From: Puniceicoccaceae bacterium
Lineage (GTDB): Bacteria; Verrucomicrobiota; Verrucomicrobiia; Opitutales; Coraliomargaritaceae
Direction: 5' to 3'
DNA length: 64,000 nucleotides
NCBI GenBank assembly: GCA_018402305.1
Contig: JAGYJE010000003.1
Location: 164,538-228,537, forward strand
The notes under the pieces are model-generated. The model worked only from the letters and a program-made list of their open reading frames with translations, ran no database searches and had not been told where the DNA came from. This document shows positions 19,501 to 27,995 of the stretch, one piece after another. Position 1 is the first letter of the stretch. Each line of letters starts with the position of its first letter. Both the position numbers and the translations under genes were made by a program.

Positions 19501-19543
19501 GTGAAAATCGGGTGCGGACGTTTTTTAACACGATACTGGGCAT
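16532..19543 (-). CDS. Phytase-esterase-like domain fused to InlB and autotransporter-type beta repeats
   Basis: This is a 1003-residue exported protein (signal peptide about 1-33, ending SPIRGT). Residues about 40-390 match the esterase-like activity of phytase propeller (GLSGISYDPYTDHFHAISD, ATDTEGIAV, NMDNVEGMCF). Residues 393-460 form one InlB B-type bacterial repeat (GSITAEPS ... FGGWSGDVSS). From about 465 to 865 come autotransporter-associated beta-strand repeats (GPGTLVLTG, TTILSGANTYGGSTDV, AGTLTMAGVNSYTGETTV), followed by a C-terminal strand-rich end (YDNDGVLNGIEYFMN). No PEP-CTERM tail is present and no beta-barrel is evident. The combination suggests a surface or secreted phosphate-ester enzyme on a passenger-like stalk. 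Confidence 0.8.
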   Translation of the reverse strand: MPSIVLKNVRTRFSRSILFSCSLLSLASPIRGTTLTYVGERSIPTGTQVGGVTIGGLSGISYDPYTDHFHAISDVGSRLWTLQLDYTGSSFSTATALSSVALKKPNGSGMPATDTEGIAVNLDGSFYISHEGLASGTDATYSIPPWIARFDGLTGHQEAAIALPVKFLPQDTNGTLVPPGNGAQTTGVRSNLSLESLGMSPNRKELFVSNEAALKQDYSGDYNSDTNQAQNSLTRIVRFAGEPGNPLAMEEKVYQADQGTLFWFVRRFNTVPEILPIDDSGRMFVMERGLTANNTNLGSFRIRVYEVNFNQANATNVAGIDSLQGASYTKLSKTLRWESSSNMDNVEGMCFGRDVDGFRTLVLVSDNNFSTSQTTQFHVLRTDIPSVTRRTLSATTSGSGSITAEPSVAWYPDGSHITLTATPADNHSFGGWSGDVSSSNNPVDVSMDANKEVTANFQGHLGTWIGAGGATWNSTATNWSGVFGTPWDAVNGALNTAMFTSLSGSASVNWTVNTKRIIYSAPSSNFSILNGTINLTGTAPDITVASESILTIGSTLSGLAGLSKSGPGTLVLTGGSSNTGGTTVIAGILRIRNSSALGSPLAGTIVTSGGQLELAGGVTVDQATLNLDGTGSNFIGALQSQAGSNTWAGDILIKANNSRIGANGSGQTLHISGIVDDGSDTFSLGIRNANSGGTTILSGANTYGGSTDVVVGLLKVDGGDDRLPLGTILRLGNSSNSGSATFDLNGRNQQVSGLSSSGTDMQMTVTNSSEVNSTLSILNTGNFVFTGNITGNLSLHKGNAGTLTMAGVNSYTGETTVTAGTLSMGSSGLNDTSNLSIASGAVLHLTHDAVDSVAELRFNQVLQPAGIYNAANSGGYITGNGSIHALTGPSYALWSSENANGQSPELDYDNDGVLNGIEYFMNAAPGFTVNPGLDSTHTVVWPNGGNIPSSNYGSIFVIQTSSDLFEWTNILITDPKLNNATNSVAYTLGGSEKQFVRLKVLIE

Positions 19544-19823
19544 AGGAAAAAAGAGTTCCTAAAAATATGCAAAATTTGCAAATTATAAAGATGTTGCAAA
19601 TAGAGTAGGGATGGCTTTCTAGTTCTGAGAATTTAAAAGCTGTAACCTATTAGATGCAGCACGATGTATCAATTGCGTAGGGGTTAGTAAACAGTCAGGG
19701 ACAGAAAAGAAGGCCATTCTGCGACGATTCACAAGCGGGTGCGGTTGCCGTTTTCGTCATCCGTATCAGAAGTGGATACTTGGTTATCGTCATTACATAT
19801 TGGGTTAAACTAAACAAATAGAT
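19544..19823. promoter_or_regulatory. Divergent promoter region with repeated elements
   Basis: This 280-bp gap separates the phytase-esterase gene (leftward) from GH16 (rightward). Close to the leftward gene are the perfect palindrome TGCAAAATTTGCA (19568-19580) and a TGTTGCAAATA match (about 19592-19602). Close to GH16 is AGGCCATTC plus TGCGACGATTCACAA (19711-19734), about 90-113 bp before its ATG. Both element types recur in the 10.8-kb divergent region, on the same relative sides. Confidence 0.5.
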
Positions 19824-21506
19824 ATGAAATTCAAAACACAACATCCCGCCTGCGCATTGCTAAGCATTTTGCTCTTTTCGGTGATCAGCCAAGGCGGCCC
19901 GAATCGTGACACCCTCGCCGCTCTATCGGTATCCGTGCCGGATCCTGTCTTTCATGTCTCCGGTGACTGGCGCTACAGCACGCTTGCGGGTTCCGGGCCG
20001 GATCGGACTTCAATTTTTACGACCGATTCGGAAGCTTGGGCTGCCTGGTTGCCGAAGTTCGCGTCTGAGCAGTTCGTCGAATTAAGCTTCTATTCGATTG
20101 CAAGGCCTGGGACAAAACGGAACGGACGTTTTGTTATTCACACGGGTGACGAGGTCACAGAAAAGCTGGTTCGATTTCCCGCAGATCAGTCCGGTTGGGT
20201 ATCCCTTGGGCGTCACACGTTCTCAGGAAGCGACAACGAGGGAGTGATTCTTTTGAATGAAGTTGGCAATGGCTACCTGCGCGCTTCTGAAATGCGGTTC
20301 GATGTGATCAGTGAGGCTAATGGTTCAGTTATCCAGAGCTTTGTATTGGCCAGCTTGAACAGCGGCAGCTTATTTAGCGTGGATCGGAGTGGGCTAGCAC
20401 CGCCTTCGATACCGGGAGTGTCGGAGCTGGATCCGCTGGTCTTTTCCAAGCCCGGTTTCGTAACTTGGCTGCATGATGAGGTTCTTGATGCGCATGAGGT
20501 TGAGGACGTAGTTCCGGCGGAGTTGCTGGAGCTGATCGTGCAGCGGTATTTCAATGGGGAAAACGAACCCGGGGATCAAGACAGCAGATCCGCATTCGAT
20601 ATTAAACTTTCCGCAGATTTCGAAGCGATGGGCTCTGAACTGACTCAGTATCTCTTGGAGTGTGCGGCTCTCACTCTGGCTCAAAGGAACGGCCACCCGG
20701 TAGTGGATCCAAAGATCAGGGATTTGGAACAGAAGCTTGAGGCCATTCTGGATAATCAGACTGTGTTCAGCTTGGCGGAGTCGCTGCAGATGCTTGCTGC
20801 CTACGCGAACCTCGTTGATCATTCGCTTCCGCTTCCGGGGAGATGGGAGACGACGCTTTGGGATAACTTTGAAGATGCATCGGTCTTTGACGAGAACTGG
20901 CTTATTCTGGAGGATCAGGCGGGCCATATTCTCTCCTCTCGTTGGCGGGAAAACGTCGAATTGGAAGACGGAAAATTGAACCTGTTGACAAAAAAGGAGG
21001 CGAAAGGCGGGCGTGAATGGACGACCGGGTCCTTGAAAACACGATCCCTCGTTCAAGAATACGGCTACTTCGAAGCCTCGATCAAAATTGCTCCGGCAAC
21101 GGGACTGAATAACGCCTTCTGGCTGATGAATCCATTATCCGGTATTCCAGGGGAAGTGCTGTATGAACTGGATGTGGTGGAGGCGCATTTTCCGAATCGG
21201 GTCAGCACGACCATACATTTTTACGGGCCAGAGAAAACCGCAAGTGGATCGCTCTCCCTTGCACCGATCGACCTGAGTGCATCTTACAACGTCTATGGCA
21301 TGCTCTGGGAGAAAGACCGGGTGGTTTTTTATCTCAATGGCCAGGAAATCTGGGAGCTTGAAGCCACTATCCCCGGTGCGGTTCCGGTCCGCTTCAGCAC
21401 AGCCGTCAGTCGATTCGCCGGTCCGATCACCGACGCGCTCGATGGCACTAAGATGTCCGTCGATTGGGTAAGAGCGTATCGGTTTGTAGAGGATACCTCA
21501 AACTGA
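19824..21506 (+). CDS. Secreted GH16 endoglycosidase with golvesin-like N-terminal domain
   Basis: This is a 560-residue protein with a signal peptide (about 1-24). Residues 40-165 resemble the golvesin C-terminal-like beta-sandwich (FHVSGDWRYST, SGWVSLGRHTF), a probable glycan-binding module. A helical linker (200-340) follows. The GH16 domain (about 345-555) starts LWDNFEDASVFDENW and holds the catalytic E-x-D-x-x-E motif as ELDVVE (Glu448, Asp450, Glu453), followed by HFYG and WVRAYRF. GH16 enzymes cut beta-1,3 or beta-1,4 glucans and galactans (laminarin, agar, carrageenan, porphyran); which one cannot be told. It heads a same-strand group with a pseudopilin and a GH42-like giant. Confidence 0.85.
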   Translation: MKFKTQHPACALLSILLFSVISQGGPNRDTLAALSVSVPDPVFHVSGDWRYSTLAGSGPDRTSIFTTDSEAWAAWLPKFASEQFVELSFYSIARPGTKRNGRFVIHTGDEVTEKLVRFPADQSGWVSLGRHTFSGSDNEGVILLNEVGNGYLRASEMRFDVISEANGSVIQSFVLASLNSGSLFSVDRSGLAPPSIPGVSELDPLVFSKPGFVTWLHDEVLDAHEVEDVVPAELLELIVQRYFNGENEPGDQDSRSAFDIKLSADFEAMGSELTQYLLECAALTLAQRNGHPVVDPKIRDLEQKLEAILDNQTVFSLAESLQMLAAYANLVDHSLPLPGRWETTLWDNFEDASVFDENWLILEDQAGHILSSRWRENVELEDGKLNLLTKKEAKGGREWTTGSLKTRSLVQEYGYFEASIKIAPATGLNNAFWLMNPLSGIPGEVLYELDVVEAHFPNRVSTTIHFYGPEKTASGSLSLAPIDLSASYNVYGMLWEKDRVVFYLNGQEIWELEATIPGAVPVRFSTAVSRFAGPITDALDGTKMSVDWVRAYRFVEDTSN

Positions 21507-21556
21507 ACAGGGTAAATTTTCGTGCTAGAGCTTAATTTTCTTAATTCACTGAATCC

Positions 21557-22285
21557 ATGGCTAATTATTTCCCACTTCGAATGAAACATCCGTCTAAAAG
21601 TAATGAAGGGCTAGGGGGATTTAGCCTGATAGAACTCCTGGCTGCCATTGCGGTCGTGGCAATCTTGGCCGCTATCCTTATACCGGCGTTATCCAGTGTG
21701 CGTGAGAGAGGATTATCGGCTAAAAGCATCGCCCATTTGCGGCAAGCTTCGGGAGTCCTGCTGTTGAGTGCGGCAGATGATGCGAACCGCGTTACTCTGG
21801 TCGGCAGGCCAGGCGGGACGCACCGGAGTTGGCTCTTTATGCTACAAAGAAAGGGGCTGATTGAAGGGAAATCCTATGAGGGATTCCGCTGCCCGAAACA
21901 AGCGCCGTTTGATGAGGGCAGCCACTACGAGATATTTGGAATACCGATGAGCAGGACATTAGGGGAAGCCGTGGAATCTCCTGAGGGCGGGAGCAATCGT
22001 GTTTTATATCTCAGTCGCTTGGGAAATCCATCAGAATTTGTCTTACTGGTTGATTCGGTTTTGAGTACGAACGGTTCGCAATGGCATACAGCATGGGATG
22101 GGGGCGAGTCTTCTGGTCCGCATGCCCGTCATCAGGGGCGAATGCATGTAGGCATGGCCGATGGCAGCGCCCGTTCTGTGTCTCCTGTCGAGTACGCGGA
22201 ACTCAGAGCAGATATGACGGGCGCTCCAGGGCTTCAGGTCGGTTATTTCACCGAGGCATTGGAGCGAGTTCCAGCCTCCGAGTGA
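21557..22285 (+). CDS. Pseudopilin-like protein (prepilin N-terminus, H-x9-DG type)
   Basis: This is a 242-residue protein with a type II/IV prepilin signal: GGFSLIELLAAIAVVAILAA, with the cleavage Gly-Phe at about residues 21-22. The C-terminal half has ARHQGRMHVGMADGSARSV, the H-x9-DG pattern common in Planctomycetes, Lentisphaerota and Verrucomicrobiota pseudopilins. The ATG at 21557 is used; ATG 21581 (MKHPSK) would shorten the leader to 13 residues and is equally possible, since no Shine-Dalgarno sequence is seen for either. It sits between two secreted glycosidase genes, so it may belong to an export or surface-display system for them (inference). Confidence 0.85.
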   Translation: MANYFPLRMKHPSKSNEGLGGFSLIELLAAIAVVAILAAILIPALSSVRERGLSAKSIAHLRQASGVLLLSAADDANRVTLVGRPGGTHRSWLFMLQRKGLIEGKSYEGFRCPKQAPFDEGSHYEIFGIPMSRTLGEAVESPEGGSNRVLYLSRLGNPSEFVLLVDSVLSTNGSQWHTAWDGGESSGPHARHQGRMHVGMADGSARSVSPVEYAELRADMTGAPGLQVGYFTEALERVPASE

Positions 22286-22344
22286 TACCGCGTTTTTGCG
22301 TGGCACCCGGAAACCAAACATTTACGACCTAAAATACTTATTTT

Positions 22345-25300
22345 ATGAAAAAAATTGGCGAGTTTACACTGATAAGCAGAACGAAGGCAGCTTCGCTTGG
22401 CGGGTTGTTTCTTATCTACGGAACCTTGGCTCAACTTTCGGCCGAGGCCGGTTTGGGTGGAACCGATATTGAGGAATTAAAGGATCTGTTATCGGTTCGT
22501 GCGGAGCCTCGTCAGATGAGGATTCTTCCGGATACTGGCCGACTTGAGCAGCCGTTGGGCTCGCGACCGTTTGCTGTCTTAGAGGGTGCGAGAGGTGTTT
22601 CTTGGAAGTGGTCGAGGGATCAATTCTTGGAAGGCATCGACTATGAGTTAAGTGTTGAGTTTGGCGATGTCGACTCACTTGCGAAAACGACAGGGTGGGG
22701 TCTGCGGTTTTTTGTTTGGAATTCTTCGGCAGATCCTGCCGGCCCATTTGATGAAGCGGGGAGTCCCGTGAATTTGGTCTTGAGCCGAGGGGAGTTGAGC
22801 ACTCTGGGGGGGGAGACCGCAGAAAGAGTCGTGGGCGTCTTCCGTCCGGCCGAATTCGAGGGACGCGTCAACGTGGATATTCAAAGTTTCGTGCCCGATC
22901 AAATTCTAGAGGCAGGTGGCAACTTCCCGCGCATTTACGAGTTTCGCTTGAGTCCAGTTTTGGAGGGGAAGACGCAGGCCGAGCTTAATGAAATCGAGCA
23001 GCTCTTGGGTGCGAGTAGGCCGCAGAATCTGGAGGCAGGCGTCGAGCCAGGGGTAAAGTTGAGTGACGAGTGGACGGTATTCGGACCATTCTCGGGAAAT
23101 GCGGAGGCAGATTGGACAAGCCTGGCTCGCTCAGAGAGGATTCCCGATAGCCTCCAGATCAATGGCCGTGCGTTCGAAGCGCGGTCCTTCCGATCCGAGC
23201 GCAACCAGATCGACTTTCGCAAGGCGCTGGGAGAGTTTCCTTCAAGGACGGAGGCGCTGATTTTCATTCCTGTCACAGTGAAGGAAGCGGGCCCGGTTGC
23301 TTTCGGCTTTGGTGCGGATTGGTGGTTCGCCGCCTATCTCGGGGGCGATTTGTTGATGGAGACCTTTTCCCAATCAGGCGGGAATGTGGCATCGCCTCCG
23401 AACCCGAGTAATCATCAGGTCACGCGCTGGCTTCCGGCTGGAGAGCACCTTCTGGCCATTCGATTGATGGCGGGGCGGGGAAGCGCGACGCTCGCAGTGG
23501 CCGGCCCCGGTGAGCTTGCGGGACTCGGTCCGAATGAGTGGGCACCGGTTAAACCAAAGACGGGTGCACGTCTGGGGCCTGAGGTGGTGCCTGACGGCCG
23601 CTTTGAATTTGCAGCCGACGATTACCCGGAAACATGGCAATTCGGGATCACCGATTTCGAATTTAACGAGAATGAGTTACAATTAGTCTCGGATCTTGCT
23701 TTTGAAGGAGAACAATCACTCCTCATCGATACGACAAGTTCCGAAGACGGGCTGCGAAAACTCATTATCCCCCTCCGGATCGACCCCAAGCGGCTTTATC
23801 GGTTTCACGCGGCCGTCCAATATTTGGGGGGCGAGGGCTACCTTTCGATGACGGTGCAGGACGACACCAAAACAGGAACCAGCGAATACATGCTGGGAGT
23901 GGGCAAGGATCTTCGGCTCTATCAGCCGACAAAGGAAGTTAGAGATTTCGAGGTAATGGAGAGTTATACCTACTTCAATATACCGGAAGTTTATCTGGTC
24001 ATTCGAGCGCATGGGCCGGTCAAAGTCCGGCTTGACCAAATTTCCATCCGCGCCGCCAGCGACTCGCTCCAGTTCACCGGGCATGGCGTGCAGAAACACC
24101 CCTGGTCGGAAGAATGGTTCGATCTTGAATTGAGTTCCGAGGTGACTACGCCGCATACTGCCTGGGCCAAGCCTCTGCACGGGGGGGAACTGCGCGTCGC
24201 GGGTCTGATGCCTTACTGGGATGGGCGGCATCTGGTGGAGATGGCCCAGCGCATGTCACTCGATTATAAGTTTCTTCCGTTTGAAGAACCGACGGAGTGG
24301 ATCAATAATTGGTGGACTCGTGACGAGAGCGGAGAACCCGCACTCTTTCGTGCACGGGAGTGGATTGAGGCATCGATTGCCGAGGAGCCGGTGGATGCCT
24401 TTATCCTATGGGAAATGAGCGCTTCGACTTTGGGCGATGCTGTCGTCGAAAAACTGCTGAAGCGTGTGGAAGAGGGAGCTGGTCTCGTGATTACAGGTTT
24501 CGATCAGCCCTACTGGCCGAAGCCGGACGGAGAGCGACCGGAGGCACTGGCCGCTTTTGAGAAAGGTGCCTGGGGCGAAGCTTTGAACGATACCACCGCC
24601 CGGGCGGGCACAGCGGCGGCCTCAGGCATCCGCATCGACCCGAGAGCCGATATTCGGTTTTACAGCCACGGAGCAGGACGGGTCACATTTTTGAGGGCGT
24701 ACGACCCGCAAGGCAAAGATCCCGAGAGTATGGACGTCTATGAGGGGCGCATGGCGGCTTTTCTAAAAGCGTTGCATTGGAGCGCGGCCCGGGTGCCGCC
24801 AGTGCGTCTTGCCGGACTCGAAGTCGACGGGATAAAAGCGTCTGCGGATGTGGTATCCATTGCCCCAGACTCGAATCTGGACTGGATACTGGAAGGATCT
24901 GCTGAGGAGGGAACGGAGCTGCGCTGGTGGGTGGAACGCGAACGCAATGGTCTGCGTTGGATCGAAAAGTCTCAAAAAGTTCCAAGTGGTGCGACACGAA
25001 TCGATTGGCCCGAGGGTGCGAAGACATTGCCCGGAGGCGATTTCTATCTCGGCGCACAAGTCGTGAAAGACGGAAAGATCCTTGACTGGGCGCAGTTCAA
25101 GGTGGCGAAGGAGGCTGGAGCCAGAATCAAAGCCATCCGGGTGGATTCGCTCAATCCGTTTCTCACCGAACACGAATCCATCCGTGGAGAAGTCGTCTTG
25201 ATGGACGCCACAGATCCGAAGATGAAGCTGGAGCTTCGGCTTGAAGATAGTGCCGGGAACCTTTGGAGCGCCACGAGTGCAGCGCCGGAGCAAGGAAAAG

Positions 25301-27822
25301 TTTCTTTTGATTTTGGCCCGGTGCCCGCCCGGCATCTGGTGCATCGCATCTCGGCAACCTTATTGGACGAGGCCGGACGGGAACTGGACTTCCGGATCGA
25401 AGAATTCTCGGTGGTTCGAAATGCTTCTTTTTACGCCACATTTTTTGATCACCAGATCTGGCAGTTGCCCGGCACTTATCTGGGGAGCTTGGCCGCGCGT
25501 CAGTTCCGCAAACAAGGGGTGAGTTCCGCCTATTGGGCAAAGCCCTCAACGGAGGGTGTGGCGAAAGCGAATATCCGAGGAATCCCATCGCTGGCGCAGA
25601 ATTATCCTCCCAAGTTGCGGGTCCGCGGAGACCTGGCGAAAGCCCCGGAAATGGCAATTCCCCTGGCTTCCCCCGGGCGTATTCGCCAGATGCAGAATCG
25701 TGTCGATCTGGAAATGACGGAAATGGACGGTGGCAAATGGGCACCACTTGCCTACGGGCAGGGGCACGAATCGAATATGCGAGGATTTGGGGGCAGGACC
25801 AAGCAGGATGTCTGCTTTGCGCCCGCCTCACTGGAGAGTTTACAACGCTTTGTGGAGGGAGAATATGATAGCCTCTCCGAGCTCAATGAAGCATGGGGGA
25901 CAAGCTTTTCGAATTGGGAGCAAGTTCGTCCGGTGGTCTTGGACGAAGCACTCAAGGCGGAAGATTTATCCGGAGGGCTGGCCCGCTGGATCAATCACCG
26001 CCGCCACATGGATCGGGTCTATTTGAACTATATGGAAGCCAAACGCTCGGCCGCTCGGGACTTCATTCCAGGTTTCGAGGCGACCCATGATAATTTCTAC
26101 GGAACGGACAGCTTCAGTGGGGTTGATTTGTGGCTCCAGCTCAGCGAATTGGTCGCAGGGGCGGGCATTGGCGGTGGCCTGCTTCAAGCCTTCACCCCGC
26201 CGGAGAGGAAGCATCTGATGCTCAAGCGAAACGCGATATGGCACCCGATTATGATTACGGAAGAGGATGCTTTGCTGGAGGTACGCTTTGGACTTTCTCC
26301 CTGGCATCACCTTTTGGAGGGTTATCATGGATCGACCTACTGGACGGGTCACTTCACGGGAACGCGGTTCCCCAATAGTAATTTCGGCATGCCCTTGCTG
26401 GCGGATCATCGCATGAGTCCCTTGGGTTCGTGGCTCGGGCATGAAGTCGAACGCATTCGCGAAGGCGTTGATAAAATAGTCTTTGCCAGTGAGACGGATG
26501 ATGGAGGCATTGCCATCCTCTACAGTCGGGAAAGCGAGCACGCGGCAACGGCTTGGCAGGGAATCAATTTCAGGGATGAAACCTCACAGACGATTTGGCC
26601 GGAGAATGAAGCCACTGCGGTCGGCGCACTGCTGCAGAACTCGGGGTATCAGTATCGTAGAATCTCGAACACCCAAATCACGGAGGGTGCCCTTTCGGGG
26701 GGAGACATTCGCCTGTTGATTCTCCCGTTCAGTCAGGCGATCTCGCCGGAGGTCGCCGGGCACATTGAAGACTTTGTCGAAAATGGTGGCAAGGTTTTGG
26801 CGGACATTCGCCCCGCAGTCGTGAACTTGCGGGGCGAGCAGCAGCGAGCGGGTTTTCTCGATCAGGTGTTCGGAATTCGCCAGAATACCGATTGGAGCGC
26901 ATTTCGCTTGTCTGAAATGGCACTGGATCTCGACTATGTTTCGGGCAGTGGACGAAGTGGCCAATCCGGCGACCACACGGTTCTTGTCGGCTCCGCTTCG
27001 GAAGCGAGCGCCTTGCCTGCGGACGCCCGCGCACGTCCGCCGGTTTTCCTCCGGAATTCCTTTGGGGCGGGGCAAAGCCTCTTTCTCAATATACCTTTCA
27101 GCCGACTCACCTCGCAGGGGGAAGCATCCTTGCTGGATTGGCTCGTCACGAATGAAATCAAACCTCCCTTTGAACTTTGGGCACTCGATGCATCCGTAAA
27201 CAGGACGACGACTGAAGCACTCGCGCAGGACGAAGACCTTGTGGCCAATCCGGAAGGCTTCATGGGCGACAGCAATGCGATTGTTAATCCGCTGCGATTC
27301 CGGCATGTCTTTGACTCCATCGATATTGTCGGTGTCTCCTCCCACCGCCAAAGAAAAGGAAGCGGAATGATTCGATACGGGATCAAATGGCCGAGCGAAG
27401 GCTATATTTATGACCTCATGTCAGGTCGCCTGTTAGGTAGGGAAGCTGAATCCGTGATTGAAATGGAGCGGGAAGGGGTCTCCGTTTTTGCCGTCGTCCC
27501 CTACGAAATCGAGGCTCCGGAATTGGAAGTGGCCACAGGTGTTCTGGAGGACGGGCGTATTCTCCTGAAGGCGAAGGCGCGGCTTCAAGAAGAGGCATCC
27601 GATCAAAGGCATGTCGTCCAGTTCCTGCTGCTCAAACCCGACGGATCGACCTGGTTCGAATTACCGGAGTCCGCCTATTCTGAATCGGGAGTCGCACTGT
27701 TTGATATCATTCTACCACTCAATGCGCCCGCAGGGGTATGGACGCTTGTCGCTAGAGAGGCGATCAGCCGGAAAGAAACAAGCGTCCGGTTCGATCTCTG
27801 TGTGGATAAAGAAGAAAAATGA
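22345..27822 (+). CDS. Giant secreted GH42-like glycosidase (1825 residues)
   Basis: An N-terminal signal (about 1-35) is followed by roughly 1000 residues of beta-rich, probably carbohydrate-binding and Ig-like modules. At about 1025-1330 lies a TIM-barrel region like GH42 beta-galactosidases: GQGHES at 1139-1144 (candidate acid/base Glu1142, where GH42 usually has Asn-Glu) and YDSLSELNEAWGTSFSNW near 1174. Residues about 1385-1510 match the GATase-like trimerisation domain (IAILYSRES ... LLILPFSQAISPEVAGHIED). Typical GH42 enzymes are about 650-700 residues, so this is a much enlarged form. An 8-G tract occurs in the gene at 22806-22813. It follows the pseudopilin by 59 bp. A beta-glycosidase acting outside the cell is likely; the substrate is unknown. 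Confidence 0.7.
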   Translation: MKKIGEFTLISRTKAASLGGLFLIYGTLAQLSAEAGLGGTDIEELKDLLSVRAEPRQMRILPDTGRLEQPLGSRPFAVLEGARGVSWKWSRDQFLEGIDYELSVEFGDVDSLAKTTGWGLRFFVWNSSADPAGPFDEAGSPVNLVLSRGELSTLGGETAERVVGVFRPAEFEGRVNVDIQSFVPDQILEAGGNFPRIYEFRLSPVLEGKTQAELNEIEQLLGASRPQNLEAGVEPGVKLSDEWTVFGPFSGNAEADWTSLARSERIPDSLQINGRAFEARSFRSERNQIDFRKALGEFPSRTEALIFIPVTVKEAGPVAFGFGADWWFAAYLGGDLLMETFSQSGGNVASPPNPSNHQVTRWLPAGEHLLAIRLMAGRGSATLAVAGPGELAGLGPNEWAPVKPKTGARLGPEVVPDGRFEFAADDYPETWQFGITDFEFNENELQLVSDLAFEGEQSLLIDTTSSEDGLRKLIIPLRIDPKRLYRFHAAVQYLGGEGYLSMTVQDDTKTGTSEYMLGVGKDLRLYQPTKEVRDFEVMESYTYFNIPEVYLVIRAHGPVKVRLDQISIRAASDSLQFTGHGVQKHPWSEEWFDLELSSEVTTPHTAWAKPLHGGELRVAGLMPYWDGRHLVEMAQRMSLDYKFLPFEEPTEWINNWWTRDESGEPALFRAREWIEASIAEEPVDAFILWEMSASTLGDAVVEKLLKRVEEGAGLVITGFDQPYWPKPDGERPEALAAFEKGAWGEALNDTTARAGTAAASGIRIDPRADIRFYSHGAGRVTFLRAYDPQGKDPESMDVYEGRMAAFLKALHWSAARVPPVRLAGLEVDGIKASADVVSIAPDSNLDWILEGSAEEGTELRWWVERERNGLRWIEKSQKVPSGATRIDWPEGAKTLPGGDFYLGAQVVKDGKILDWAQFKVAKEAGARIKAIRVDSLNPFLTEHESIRGEVVLMDATDPKMKLELRLEDSAGNLWSATSAAPEQGKVSFDFGPVPARHLVHRISATLLDEAGRELDFRIEEFSVVRNASFYATFFDHQIWQLPGTYLGSLAARQFRKQGVSSAYWAKPSTEGVAKANIRGIPSLAQNYPPKLRVRGDLAKAPEMAIPLASPGRIRQMQNRVDLEMTEMDGGKWAPLAYGQGHESNMRGFGGRTKQDVCFAPASLESLQRFVEGEYDSLSELNEAWGTSFSNWEQVRPVVLDEALKAEDLSGGLARWINHRRHMDRVYLNYMEAKRSAARDFIPGFEATHDNFYGTDSFSGVDLWLQLSELVAGAGIGGGLLQAFTPPERKHLMLKRNAIWHPIMITEEDALLEVRFGLSPWHHLLEGYHGSTYWTGHFTGTRFPNSNFGMPLLADHRMSPLGSWLGHEVERIREGVDKIVFASETDDGGIAILYSRESEHAATAWQGINFRDETSQTIWPENEATAVGALLQNSGYQYRRISNTQITEGALSGGDIRLLILPFSQAISPEVAGHIEDFVENGGKVLADIRPAVVNLRGEQQRAGFLDQVFGIRQNTDWSAFRLSEMALDLDYVSGSGRSGQSGDHTVLVGSASEASALPADARARPPVFLRNSFGAGQSLFLNIPFSRLTSQGEASLLDWLVTNEIKPPFELWALDASVNRTTTEALAQDEDLVANPEGFMGDSNAIVNPLRFRHVFDSIDIVGVSSHRQRKGSGMIRYGIKWPSEGYIYDLMSGRLLGREAESVIEMEREGVSVFAVVPYEIEAPELEVATGVLEDGRILLKAKARLQEEASDQRHVVQFLLLKPDGSTWFELPESAYSESGVALFDIILPLNAPAGVWTLVAREAISRKETSVRFDLCVDKEEK

Positions 27823-27995
27823 AAGCAGCGAGGAGACTCCTGCGACGACTAACATGCTGGCGGGTTTGCGAATTGCCGGTGCTGGATATTTTATTATCTC
27901 AGGATTTCAAAGCGCTCACAGCAAAGACAACTCTCTAGGCTCTCTCTCAAGGTTCTGTTCACGACCATACCCATCAACCAAATCCAAAATAATAT

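Noticed and set aside
22806..22813. 8-G run in the GH42-like gene as a second phase-variable site
   Set aside because: The length is near what GC-rich coding DNA gives by chance and too short to argue for slippage without read data.
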